From: Chloropicon primus
Lineage: Eukaryota > Chlorophyta > Chloropicophyceae > Chloropicales > Chloropicaceae
DNA length: 64,000 nucleotides
Reading direction: 5' to 3'
Assembly (NCBI GenBank): GCA_023205875.1
Contig: CP060766.1
Span: forward strand, 541,068-605,067
Shown: piece after piece, positions 40,837-50,076 of the stretch
Position numbering within the stretch: the stretch's first letter is position 1
Layout: each line of letters begins with the position of its first letter
Made by a program: the position numbers and the translations under genes
The notes under the pieces: model-generated
Told to the model about the DNA's origin: nothing
The model's input: the letters and a program-made list of their open reading frames with translations, nothing else
The model's database searches: none

Positions 40837-43530
40837 ATGACGAAAGAGTCTTCAGGAGATAGTGCCGCTCCTAAAACAGCCATAGTTGGGAACTTTACCG
40901 ATAGTAACAACATGAAGAACGAAGTAAAATCCGTAAGCCCTCTGACGTCGATAGACGAGATAGAGTCGGAGAATGGGACGCACCATGAGGTCGTCAAAAA
41001 CAAGAAGCGAAGGCGGAGCAGCTTCAAGAAGAAGGGTGCCATCACAAAGAAGCTGTTGATCAAGTTCTTGGACTCGGCAGGCTTTCAGGCGTATATGTTC
41101 GTCTGCCTGGTGCTTGCACTCTTCGCCGTGGACGTCATTGCCCTCCACTCGTACGGTAACGACGTCACAGAGGCCATGAACATCATCCTCACGCTTGTGT
41201 TTGCGAGTTTCCTTGCCGAGATGGTCTTGAACTTTTTCATACGGGAGGATTACTCCAAGCTGGAGACGGTGATGAACTTTATAGCCACGTTCTCCATCCT
41301 TTTGGACATCACGTGGATCACAGAGCTTTGGGAGAAGAGCGATGGAGGAGGAGGAAGCTACGAGAGGGCCTCGCGTGCGGCCAGGGTCGGAGCGAGGGCC
41401 GGTAGGATTGGTAGGATTGTTAGGGTGGTCAGGCTTGTTCGTGTGATTAAGATGTTCGCCCTCTTCTTCCGGTGCTTCCGCAAGGATGAGGAGGAGGACT
41501 CCATGGCGCCAACCAACTTGGGGCAGAAGCTGGCCGAGTCCATCTCCCGTTTGGTGGCCCTTCTCATCATGATTACCATCTGGGTTGCTCCTATGTTGAC
41601 GTTCGAGGAGTTCGACGAGTCCCTCTCTGCGTGGATCACTGTCTTTGATTCTCACGCGCAGAACAACGCCACCACGTTCCAGCTGGAACCTGTCGTCACG
41701 GACTACTACGACTTCATCATGGATGGCGGCCTGCTGAGACCGGTGGAGCTGAACATTCACGGCGACTACTGGGACTGGACGGAGATCTCTGGCGGGTACA
41801 CGCCAAGAAAGAAGGACAAGATCACGCTCCAGGACAACAGCGGTTTGATCGTGCTCAAGCTCGACTCCTCGAAGAAGAACCAGGAGGACGCCATGCTCAA
41901 CATTCTCTTGGTGGTGGTGGTGGTGGTGGAGCTGATCTGTTTTATCGCGCTTCTGAACCAGACGACCTCTCTGCTGGTGGTGCGGCCGCTGGAGAGGATT
42001 TTTACCATCATCCGAATCAACGCTTCGCAGATTGTGGGAGCTTTGGACATCGAAGACTCGGACGAGGAGTCTGAGGACGAGAAGGAAGTGGACGAGATCA
42101 ACACAATCGAGGCTGCTGTCCAGAAGATGACAAGGATCGTGAAGCACGTCAGTGGAGGTGGTGCCCAAGGTTCTCAGATCGTGCAAAACTACATTGATGA
42201 CGCCAACATTGATGAGAAGACAAAGGCCTGGCTGGTGAACCAGTACGACGGTTCCGAGACCGTCGCCGAGACCCCTGCGAAGAAGAAGAAGAAGGAGAGG
42301 AAATTCAAGAGGAGCATCATTGCCTACGACAACGTGGACCTTGATTTCTTGAACTCCTGGAACTTCGACGTGTTCTTGCTCAAGGAGGAGGAGATGTTCT
42401 CTTACGTGAGAGCCATGTTCATGGAGCTTGGCTTGTATGAGGCTGGCATGGTCACGGACGAGATCCTGAGCAACTTCTTGAAGGAAGTGAGGAAGAACTA
42501 CCACGACAACCCTTACCATAACTTCCACCACGTCATCGACGTTACCCACGGAGTGTACCGCATCTTGAGGCTCACGGAGGACCGCTTGGATCTCACGGAG
42601 TACGAGAGAATGTCTCTGATGGTTGCTGCTATTTGCCACGACATGGATCACCCTGGTGTGAACAACGCTTACTTGGTGCACACCCTGGACCCCCTTGCCA
42701 TCAAGTACAACGATTCTGGTGTCTTGGAGAACACCCACGTCGCTTGCTTGTACAGCATGGTCACCACAAAGCCAAACAGCAACATCTTCGTGAACATCAA
42801 GGACGACAAGGTGTGGAGGGATATGAGGAAGAACATCATTGGTTGCATTCTGCACACCGATATGGCTCACCATTTCAAGATGGTTTCCCAGATGGATGTG
42901 TTCTTCGAGTTGCACGCCAACGTGATTGAGAAGAAGGACAACCCTTTCACCACTCCTGATGACAGGCAGTTTTTGATGAACATGGTTCTGCACTCTGCAG
43001 ACATCTCGAACGCGGTGAAGCCTTTCGGAATCTACACCAAGTGGGCGAACTGCGTGCTGGAGGAGTTCTTCTCTCAGGGAGACAAGGAGGCGGCCAAGGG
43101 GCTACCAAAGTCTCCGATGATGGACAGGGAAACCACCTCAAGGGCCATGTCCCAGGTCAACTTCATAGAGTTCATTGTTGGCCCATTGTACCTGAACCTT
43201 GTGAAAATTCTGCCTGAGCTCTCTGAGCTGGCCATCACCTTGTTGAACAACAGGAAAACGTGGGGAGACATGTACATCGAGGAAGTTGACGGCAAGTCCA
43301 TGAGCTCCATGGACTTTAACGCAAGAGAGGAGGAGAAGGCCAAGTGCACCAACAGGTACTTGAAATTCAAGGAGAAGTTTGAGCCAGTTATGGAAAAGAT
43401 GGAGGAGCTGGGTTTCGCCAGTGAACAACTGCTGAAGAGGGCTGGTATCCAAAAGAAGGAGAGGCCAAACCCAAGGGCCTCCGTCATTGGCAACCTTGCC
43501 CGCAGAGCTTCGATTTCCATGGGCAAATAA
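40837..43530 (+). CDS. Voltage-sensor-like membrane domain fused to class I cyclic-nucleotide phosphodiesterase
   Basis: 897 residues, no intron. A ~70-residue polar head is followed by four helices of ion-channel type: S1 about 84-104, S2 112-134, S3 144-164, and S4 with arginines at 177, 180, 183, 187, 190, 193, 196, 199 and 202. Two more helices (about 233-253, 354-375) flank a ~100-residue presumed extracellular loop, then a HAMP-like RPLERIFTIIR linker and a basic stretch (KKKKKERKFKR). Residues 500-800 are a PDEase_I domain: YHNFHHVIDV, HDMDHPG, LHTDMAHH, LHSADISN, and QVNFIEFIVGPLY with the invariant Gln (773). All metal ligands look intact, so it should hydrolyse cAMP and/or cGMP at the cytosolic face. 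No K+ selectivity-filter sequence is seen. Confidence 0.88.
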   Translation: MTKESSGDSAAPKTAIVGNFTDSNNMKNEVKSVSPLTSIDEIESENGTHHEVVKNKKRRRSSFKKKGAITKKLLIKFLDSAGFQAYMFVCLVLALFAVDVIALHSYGNDVTEAMNIILTLVFASFLAEMVLNFFIREDYSKLETVMNFIATFSILLDITWITELWEKSDGGGGSYERASRAARVGARAGRIGRIVRVVRLVRVIKMFALFFRCFRKDEEEDSMAPTNLGQKLAESISRLVALLIMITIWVAPMLTFEEFDESLSAWITVFDSHAQNNATTFQLEPVVTDYYDFIMDGGLLRPVELNIHGDYWDWTEISGGYTPRKKDKITLQDNSGLIVLKLDSSKKNQEDAMLNILLVVVVVVELICFIALLNQTTSLLVVRPLERIFTIIRINASQIVGALDIEDSDEESEDEKEVDEINTIEAAVQKMTRIVKHVSGGGAQGSQIVQNYIDDANIDEKTKAWLVNQYDGSETVAETPAKKKKKERKFKRSIIAYDNVDLDFLNSWNFDVFLLKEEEMFSYVRAMFMELGLYEAGMVTDEILSNFLKEVRKNYHDNPYHNFHHVIDVTHGVYRILRLTEDRLDLTEYERMSLMVAAICHDMDHPGVNNAYLVHTLDPLAIKYNDSGVLENTHVACLYSMVTTKPNSNIFVNIKDDKVWRDMRKNIIGCILHTDMAHHFKMVSQMDVFFELHANVIEKKDNPFTTPDDRQFLMNMVLHSADISNAVKPFGIYTKWANCVLEEFFSQGDKEAAKGLPKSPMMDRETTSRAMSQVNFIEFIVGPLYLNLVKILPELSELAITLLNNRKTWGDMYIEEVDGKSMSSMDFNAREEEKAKCTNRYLKFKEKFEPVMEKMEELGFASEQLLKRAGIQKKERPNPRASVIGNLARRASISMGK

Positions 43531-43744
43531 TAATAATGTTTTAGAGCTTTTTGACGTAGCTGGTCAATCATGTTGTAATTTACCACACACACGCTATATT
43601 CGCATACCCCACAACGCAACGCGACGCGGCGGAGAGAGAGAGACAGAGGGAGAGAGAGAGAGAGTTCGCAAGGACGGTCTTTTTGGTTTGTAATACAAAT
43701 CGTTACACTAGTTTACTTGGAGAGTTTACTACCACGAAAACGGT

Positions 43745-45192
43745 TCACGCAATGGTCAGGTTCAGCCTAAGAGTTCGAGGCAACTTCTTGTCATTGATCG
43801 CGAGGGTCGCTTTGTTCGTCATGATCAAGTCCTTCACTTTCCTTTGCAAGTTCGGCCTCGTTGCTTCCTCCAGAGGACCGTGCATGTAGAGGTTCATGCT
43901 GCCACAGCTTATGCTTGGCGCGGAGATGTTCCCCTTCACCGATGCGTGGGCGGAAACCACATCGATGAGCTCCGCCAACGTTTTCGATTCCGATATCGTC
44001 AAAGAAATCCCAGAGCTGCAAACAGGGCATTCCGCGTCCTTCTCGTACTTGACTGTGTGCGTGTAGATTCCCTCGGCTCCCATGTACATCATGTAATTGT
44101 CCATCCCTGCGCAGCACATCGTCACCGTCTTGAGAACTTCGGTGGCGCAAGCCGCCGCCACAATTGCGTTGGTCGAGGCGATGGCCGGAATGATGTTCTT
44201 CACCACCCCCTGGACCAACGAGAACGTCACGCCCCCGATCCCGAATTGCTCCGCCCTCTTCACCGCGTTCTTGTGGCACCACTGCAGATGCTCGACATTG
44301 TCCACGTCGAACTCCACGATCTCGTTCTCCTTGGGCCACTGGATGAGGTGAGCATACTCTATGCAGTGCACGGGCGTTCTCGGCGTCTCCGCCAGAGTGC
44401 ACAGTGGGAACTTGACCTGGGGAGGGAAGAGCCACATGGTGCACGCAAAGCACGGCGTGATGCCGGGAAGGATAACCCTTGCGTGGCCCTTGAACCCCTC
44501 CGTGCCCCCGTCAACGAGCGGCTTGATCGTCGACAGGTCCAGCTGCCCGTCGTCGTCGTACTCGAGAAAGCCGCAGACCGTCTCGTTGATCCAGCTCCTG
44601 GCCTCCACGGAGTCCAGCCCGAGGACGATGATGTGGAAGCCCTTGTAGAACTCTGGCGATTTGTCCTCGATCCTGCCGAAATGCGGGACGACCTTGACCC
44701 CCTCGATCCTTTCCTGGATCCTCTCGGCCGCCACGACCGCCTTTGGCTTCCCGACGTCCTTCATCCGAAACAGGAACTGCCTGTTGAGGTTGCTCACGTC
44801 GATAGTGTCCATATCAATCACCTCAATGTTCCCGAACGCCAACAGGGCCAAGTCCTTGAGCAGCTCGCAGCCCAGGCCACCCGCACCAATCACAAGAACC
44901 CTGCAGAGGCGCGAGCCGAGGAAGGAACACGCAAACACAAACACAAACACAAACACACACACACACACACACACACACCAGTTCACTCAGTACGGAGAAG
45001 GGGGAGAGAAAGAGATTGTGTGTGTGTGTGCAAAACCGCTGTCGCCTTGCGCTCTTACCTGCAGTCCTCCCTCAAGAAGGGCAGGATCGCCTCCGAGGGC
45101 TCGAACCCTGGACCCACGAGCATCCCATCCCGTCGAAACAACCTGCCCAACACATCCCACCTCTCTTTCTCGTAAGAATACGAAGGATCCAT
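43745..45192 (-). CDS. UBA3: NEDD8-activating enzyme E1 catalytic subunit UBA3/ECR1
   Basis: Exons 45192..45059 and 44900..43745 (GT-AG) join to 429 residues, linking FLREDC-R to VLVIGAGGLGCELLKDL. Nucleotide-binding GAGGLG, DMDTIDVSNLNRQFLF and KPKAVVAAERI adenylation motifs are followed by zinc-ligand pairs (CFAC, CPVC), the catalytic cysteine in FPLCTLAETPR (Cys212), IEYAHLIQWP and a ubiquitin-fold-like C-terminus that recruits the E2. With an APP-BP1 partner it activates NEDD8/RUB for cullin modification. The intron holds CA and TG microsatellites. Two motif copies upstream (45406-45437, 45608-45634) face this gene. Confidence 0.95.
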
Positions 45193-45205
45193 CGCGCGAT
45201 CGCGT

Positions 45206-45239
<34 letters not shown>

Positions 45240-46376
45240 TGGGTGGTTCGCTCGAGCGACGAGAACAAACTAGAGCCGTTCTTCTCAATCGAAAGCTCGC
45301 AGAACTTGCCTTCCCACTGGCCACCACCCTCGCTCCCCTCCTCCACGCCTCTCCTTGGATCACTCACTCACTCAATCGCGAACGAACGAACGAGACCCCA
45401 GGAATGCCAGTATTCGCGGAAAGAGAACGAGACGTTCTATCGATCTTCGCACTCCTCCGTCGCTCCCGACGTAACAGTTCGCTCTAACACCCTGCCTTCC
45501 TCCCCCTTTCCCCTTTCCTCTCCCCCCTTCGACTCGCACAACAACGCGCGCGCACGATTCGCTTGGGATGAATGAGGTCGTTCGTCACGCCAGCCAGGTG
45601 ATGCTTAGGTCTACGGAAAGAGAACGAGATGTTCTATCGATCGAACGAGGTCCATTCCTCCCAAAACGACGCACGCGTCCTTCCCTCTGGAACACAAACA
45701 CGTCCCTCGAGCGCGCTCCTCCTCGATCGATTGATCGATCGCAGGTCGTCGCAAAAGTGTATTTAATTGCGTACACTCACTGCTAGATTTTTGGCGAATG
45801 ACCGTTATCCACTGCAGAGGAGAAAATACTGCAAGGACCAAGGCAGGTGAGTGGAAAGGGGAGTGGGTTTTCGACGGACGATTGTGTGCGTTCGCTTGAA
45901 AGGAAGGGAAAGAAGTGGAGCTTTTACGAAAGAAGACGTCTTTCTCTTTCGAATGAGCCGTCACTTGAAAGAAATGGTTGCGTTTGAGGGGCGTGAGGAC
46001 TGACACAAGTTTGGTTTCGTTCCAAGGCTAGCTTGTGGCTTGACAAGGTGAGTTTGAAGGCGGGTGGGGTGCGGTTAGGGGGTCAGAGGGGACAAAAGGC
46101 GGGATCTTGCGGCAGATAACGTCTCCCTCTTTCGAATGAGCCGTTGCTTGAAAGAGATGGTTACGTTTGAGGGGGCTTGAGGACTGACACAAGTACAAGT
46201 GTGTGTGTGTGTGTGTGTGACCAAAGCAAGTGAGGTTTGGAGAGAGGGTGGCGAGGGGAGCGAGAGGGAGAAGGAGGAAGCGGGAGGGTTTGCAGCCGGT
46301 GCGCTTGAGAGGGACGAGAGAACGCAAGGTTTCCTTTCGGTCTCGTTTGGAAAGGGAGGGTGTGAAGTGCAGCAGG
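45193..46376. promoter_or_regulatory. Divergent promoter with two motif copies for each gene
   Basis: Toward UBA3 (minus): CGGAAAGAGAACGAGAYGTT at 45417 and 45614, about 197 bp apart. Toward the coiled-coil gene (plus): CTTTCGAATGAGCCGT cores at 45946 and 46129, 183 bp apart, each followed by TTGAAAGARATGG and by GGACTGACACAAGT. ACCAAGGCAGGTGAG-like sequence recurs near 45837, 46045 and 46219, so a ~180-bp unit is tandemly repeated. A TG tract is at 46199-46218 and a CA tract at 45211-45238. No gene inside. Confidence 0.7.
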
Positions 46377-47594
46377 ATGTTCTGGAGAGGGAAGAGGAAG
46401 GAGGAGAGCAAGGAGAATGCAGACGATGTGGACATCGAGTGCGGGCTCGGAGGGGTGAGACCGACCATGATAGACGAGATCGAGGTGCAAGGAGCGCTGG
46501 ACATGGCCCAGGTTGCCCTGGCGAGCGTCAGAAGGCGAGCTGAGCAGAGCGAGGGAGAGGCCGTCCTGCTGTCCTTGCAGCTGCAGGACAACCAAGCGAA
46601 GGTTGAGAAGGAGCGGGAGCGGAGGACGAAGCTGGAGAGAGACATGAGAGAAAGGAACCAAAAGGTTTCCCAGCTGCAGAAGGCCGTGGCTGACGGCATC
46701 CTGAACAACAGGAGAGTCGAGACGGAGCTCTCCGTTGAGCGGGAGAGAGCGAGGACCGACCTCCGGACCGCCAAGGACACGATAAAGGAAAGGGACGGGA
46801 GGATTGCGGAGCTCGAGAAGGAGAAGGCTTCGCTTGGCCAGGAGCTGTCCGTCGTGAGAGAGCAGCTGGAGGAAGCCCTCTCGTCGAGCACCAGGGCGGA
46901 CGTCCCCGAGCGCTCCAGGAGCAAGGTGGAGGACAAGGCTGCGGTGCAAGAAGCGGAGAAGCTCAGTGACGAGGACGTCTCCGCTGCGGCCATGACCCTC
47001 GCACGGACGCTGGCCAGAGAGATGTCCGGGTTTGGGAGAGAAGGCCTCCGGACGGAGGCGAGTGCCACGGCGTCGGCTGCCCTCAAGCTCGCGGAAGCCC
47101 TCGGCGGCAACGCCGATCCTGCTTGGGTCGATGCCACTTCCTCCTTCCGCGCAGACCCATCCAGTGAGATGGACAAGGGGAATGCCCCAGCGACTCTGCC
47201 TTTGCAAGACAAGGAGAACTTCAACTACAACGCCTTTGGCCACTTCCGCGACGCGATGTCGAGCGCAAAAGCGAACAGAGCTTGCCTCACTTCCCCGAGC
47301 AAGAAGAGTCACTCTGGATTGGAGCCCCAAGGCAGCCTCATGGGCAGGAAGAGGGGCCTGAGCACAAGCAAGGCGTCTAACGTCAACAATGCCAGTTCAA
47401 AGAACGCTTCGCCGTGGCCTGCCCCTCTTGGGTCGACCCTCGGGCAGTTCCTTTCCTGGACTTCTGCGGAGAAGAAGCAGCTGAAGCCTCGCTGGGGCGG
47501 TGGCGGTGACATTGAGAACAACGCCGGCGAGAGCTTCACGTCCCAGCAGCAGCTAACTCAGAAGAATGTGGAGTACTCCCTAACTTCGTGGTAA
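46377..47594 (+). CDS. Coiled-coil protein, unknown (405 aa)
   Basis: Start at ATG 46377, the first ATG of the frame. A basic/acidic head (FWRGKRKEESKENADDVD) is followed by a long coiled coil at about residues 40-190 (LQLQDNQAKVEKERERRTKL; DTIKERDGRIAELEKEKASL). A helical segment follows (AAAMTLARTLAREMSGFG), then a Ser/Asn-rich tail with SPSKK and QDKENFNY elements and a C-terminal GGGGDIENNAGESFTSQQQ stretch. No family recognised. SP/KEN-like motifs could point to cell-cycle control, which is speculation. Confidence 0.65.
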   Translation: MFWRGKRKEESKENADDVDIECGLGGVRPTMIDEIEVQGALDMAQVALASVRRRAEQSEGEAVLLSLQLQDNQAKVEKERERRTKLERDMRERNQKVSQLQKAVADGILNNRRVETELSVERERARTDLRTAKDTIKERDGRIAELEKEKASLGQELSVVREQLEEALSSSTRADVPERSRSKVEDKAAVQEAEKLSDEDVSAAAMTLARTLAREMSGFGREGLRTEASATASAALKLAEALGGNADPAWVDATSSFRADPSSEMDKGNAPATLPLQDKENFNYNAFGHFRDAMSSAKANRACLTSPSKKSHSGLEPQGSLMGRKRGLSTSKASNVNNASSKNASPWPAPLGSTLGQFLSWTSAEKKQLKPRWGGGGDIENNAGESFTSQQQLTQKNVEYSLTSW

Positions 47595-47642
47595 CACCGC
47601 ACCCCGGAGGACGCGCATGATTCTAGAAAATCGGAACGTTTT

Positions 47643-48503
47643 TTAGTACAGACCTTTGAGCTTTTCCAGTAGATCCGACTTCTCCAGGCAGCCCGTCACG
47701 TCCACGCCCGCCTCGACCAAATATTTTTTCAACTTTCCCACGGACAGCTGGGACGCTTCCTCGAAGGCCAACTTTGGTCCCCCACTTCCTTGGAGGCGCT
47801 GAACGAGAAAGTCCTTCATGTCATCAAGCTCTTCCATGCTGCAAGAGTGGCCGATGCCTCTGTACGTTCTGAAGGTGACGTCGTGACCCAGCTTGGAAAG
47901 GAAGGCGTTGCTCTTCTGTCCCAAAGCGACGGGAACCATTGGATCGGCATCCCCGTGGCCCACGAAGAAAGGGAGAGCGCTGTTCGCCCCGTTGCCGCCA
48001 AAGAAGCTCCCGACCCAACTGCTGAGAACCACGCAGCCCGCCAGCTTCACGTCGCACTCCAGCGCCGCCCTCGCGGCCACGTGCCCGCCCTGCGAGAAGC
48101 CACCGAGGATGATCTTCTCCGGCGGAATGCCCGCCACCTCGATCTCCTTCTTCACGAGCTCAAGGCAGTACTTGACGCTGTCCTTGACCCCTTCCTCCCC
48201 GATATGCTTGTCCATATCCTCCTTGCTCACCTCCTCCGCGCTCTCTATGCGCGTAGCGTCCAAGGGAAGATCCTTGATGTCGAACCACCCAGGCATCGCC
48301 ATGCCCATGTTGCAGCTGATTGGACGCGTAGGAGCCGTCGGGTAAAGCCACTTCACTCCAGGAATCTGCAGCTGCTGCCCGGTGAAGCTCCACCCCTCCC
48401 CCGTGTCCCCGAGACCATGAAGCATGATGACGGTGGCCTCGTGATTGGAGTTGTGCACCGGAGCCGTCTCATAAACCTTCCCGAATGGGTACGCATACGA
48501 CAT
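47643..48503 (-). CDS. Acyl-protein thioesterase (APT/LYPLA type) with C-terminal SAP-like extension
   Basis: 286 residues from the Met in MSYAYPFGK; an in-frame ATG at 48578 would add a Gly/Arg-rich leader. The alpha/beta hydrolase core shows IMLHGLGDTGEGW, PTAPTRPISCNMGMAMPGWFDI, nucleophile GGFSQGG (Ser137), GHGDADPMVP with the acid, and GIGHSCS with the His. These enzymes remove palmitate from cytosolic proteins. The last ~40 residues (SQLSVGKLKKYLVEAGVDVTGCLEKSDLLEKL) are not part of the hydrolase; they match the SAP-like LKxxLxxxGVDxxGCxEKxDL pattern seen at the end of MANF and in some RING proteins. Converges with the previous gene, 48 bp between stops. Confidence 0.88.
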   Translation of the reverse strand: MSYAYPFGKVYETAPVHNSNHEATVIMLHGLGDTGEGWSFTGQQLQIPGVKWLYPTAPTRPISCNMGMAMPGWFDIKDLPLDATRIESAEEVSKEDMDKHIGEEGVKDSVKYCLELVKKEIEVAGIPPEKIILGGFSQGGHVAARAALECDVKLAGCVVLSSWVGSFFGGNGANSALPFFVGHGDADPMVPVALGQKSNAFLSKLGHDVTFRTYRGIGHSCSMEELDDMKDFLVQRLQGSGGPKLAFEEASQLSVGKLKKYLVEAGVDVTGCLEKSDLLEKLKGLY

Positions 48504-48961
48504 TGTGGCCACCTTTCTTCTCGCACCCCTGGCCTTCCCTACCCCACTGCAGCGTCCATCCCCATCCCCATCCATCATCCATCAAGAGCAAAGAGCAAAG
48601 AGAGAAGAAACGTGTTTGGTTGAGTCCGAGGCTTCTTTCGAAAGAGGAAGAGGAAGAGAAGACCATTCCGTCCCTCCGCGATGCTTTCGTTCTCCTCCAC
48701 AACTCTCAACCTGCTTCATCCCCACGGCGAAGATGAAGTCCATGGTGAAGTGGATCACCAAGTTGATCCCGAAAGAAAGCGGAAGGCAAACGAAGCGGAG
48801 CGGAGCGGAGGGTGTTGAGGTCGTAATTCATTGCTCCGACCGGTTCGATCGCGCTTCCTCTCTCTCTCCTTGTCCTTGCGCTCCACTCGTACGCACCTGA
48901 GACGAAGCCCTCGCGAACAGGGCGCCAGCATCCCCTCACAAAAGTGAAGAGCCTTGGCGCC
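48504..48961. other. Divergent spacer between thioesterase and GLTSCR1 genes
   Basis: 458 bp. CTTCTTTCGAAAGAGG at 48630-48645 contains the palindromic TTTCGAAA core of the promoter motif without a clear CGTCTC box. No gene is supported. Confidence 0.4.
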
Positions 48962-49015
48962 ATGGAGGACACGACGACGACGACGACGACGACGACGAGC
49001 GCGCAACAACAAGCG

Positions 49016-49048
<33 letters not shown>

Positions 49049-49963
49049 GGTGTCGATGCAGACGCCAAGGTGCAGGCAACGAAAGGGCAAGGGCAAGGGC
49101 AAGGGCAAGGGCCTCAGGTTGAGCAGCATGGGAACGTGATTGTGGGTTTGGATGGGAAGGTGAAGAAGAGGAGAGGGAGGCCGCCCGGTTCGAAGACGAA
49201 GAAGAGGCATCATGGCGGAGGGACCTTGTACTCGAACTTGGCTCAACTCGGCGGAAGTGGGAATGCCTTGGCACAAAACGAACTCGCTCGTTCTGTGTTG
49301 GGAGGAAACCATGGGTCCACGAGTTTGCATGGTTTGCATCAGCTTGGAACATCATTGCATGCCTCTTCGGTTGTTGGTTTAGCATCTGGTCACGGTGGGA
49401 GGCCTCTCTTGGCGAGTGGTGGGGGAAATTCAGGGCTAAGGGATGGGCAGAGTCAAAAGCAGAGGGCGAGGAACGGGTTGGAGTTGGCGGCACTGGATCT
49501 CTTGGCGTGTCTCCAGCCCAAGGAGGTGGGCAAGCCCTTCGAGTCGTTGGGGGACGCATGCGAGAGGCTTTATCCTTACCACGTGGTGTACGAGGAAAAC
49601 TTCCCGGACGCCAAGGGGGAGGAGGCGGGAGGGAGTGACAAGTCCGAGCGGGAGCGCGCGGGACCGGCGCCCAAGCCGGAGGGTGTGGCCGGTGGAAACG
49701 AGAAGGGTGACCTGTCCGAGTTCGAGGAGCTTTCGTTCTACAACAAGTGGCGCACGTACTTGGACTACAAGTGCGCCTCGATGTGCAATAGAATGATGCT
49801 GCTCGAGGAGAGGTTCATGAACTGCGTGAAGGAGACTGTGACCGAGCAGCTCCTGGACAACTGGCAGCTGGAGTACATGAACTTGACAGAAGCAATCGCA
49901 GAGAGACGCAGGGAGAGGGAGAGGAACGCTTCAATGCCCGGAGTGGCCAAGGATATGAGATGA
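48962..49963 (+). CDS. GLTSCR1-domain protein with AT-hook, likely SWI/SNF subunit
   Basis: 333 residues from ATG 48962 (GCCATGG). A Thr repeat and GQ repeat start the protein. KKRRGRPPGSKTKKR at about residues 68-82 is an AT-hook. PFESLGDACERLYPYHVVYEE at about 190-212 matches the core of the GLTSCR1 (BICRA) domain, xxxEDAxxRLLPYHV. A helical C-terminus (YKCASMCNRMMLLEERFMNC; EAIAERRRERERN) follows. In animals BICRA/BICRAL define the GBAF complex; plant BRIP proteins with this domain bind BRAHMA-type remodellers. The function here is inferred from that domain; the AT-hook suggests direct DNA contact. Confidence 0.75.
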
Positions 49964-50076
49964 AATGGAAAGCGTACATGTACATATACATAAGAAAATA
50001 CTTCTACAACTTACACTTCCCGGGGAGCGGGAGGCCAACCTCCCCCACTGTGCTTTGGCCTCCCGCGGTCATCCCA

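Noticed and set aside
45085-45115. GGCTCGAACCCTGGACCC resembling the 3' half of a tRNA
   Set aside because: It is coding sequence of UBA3 exon 1 (GPGFEPSEAI) and has no matching 5' half.
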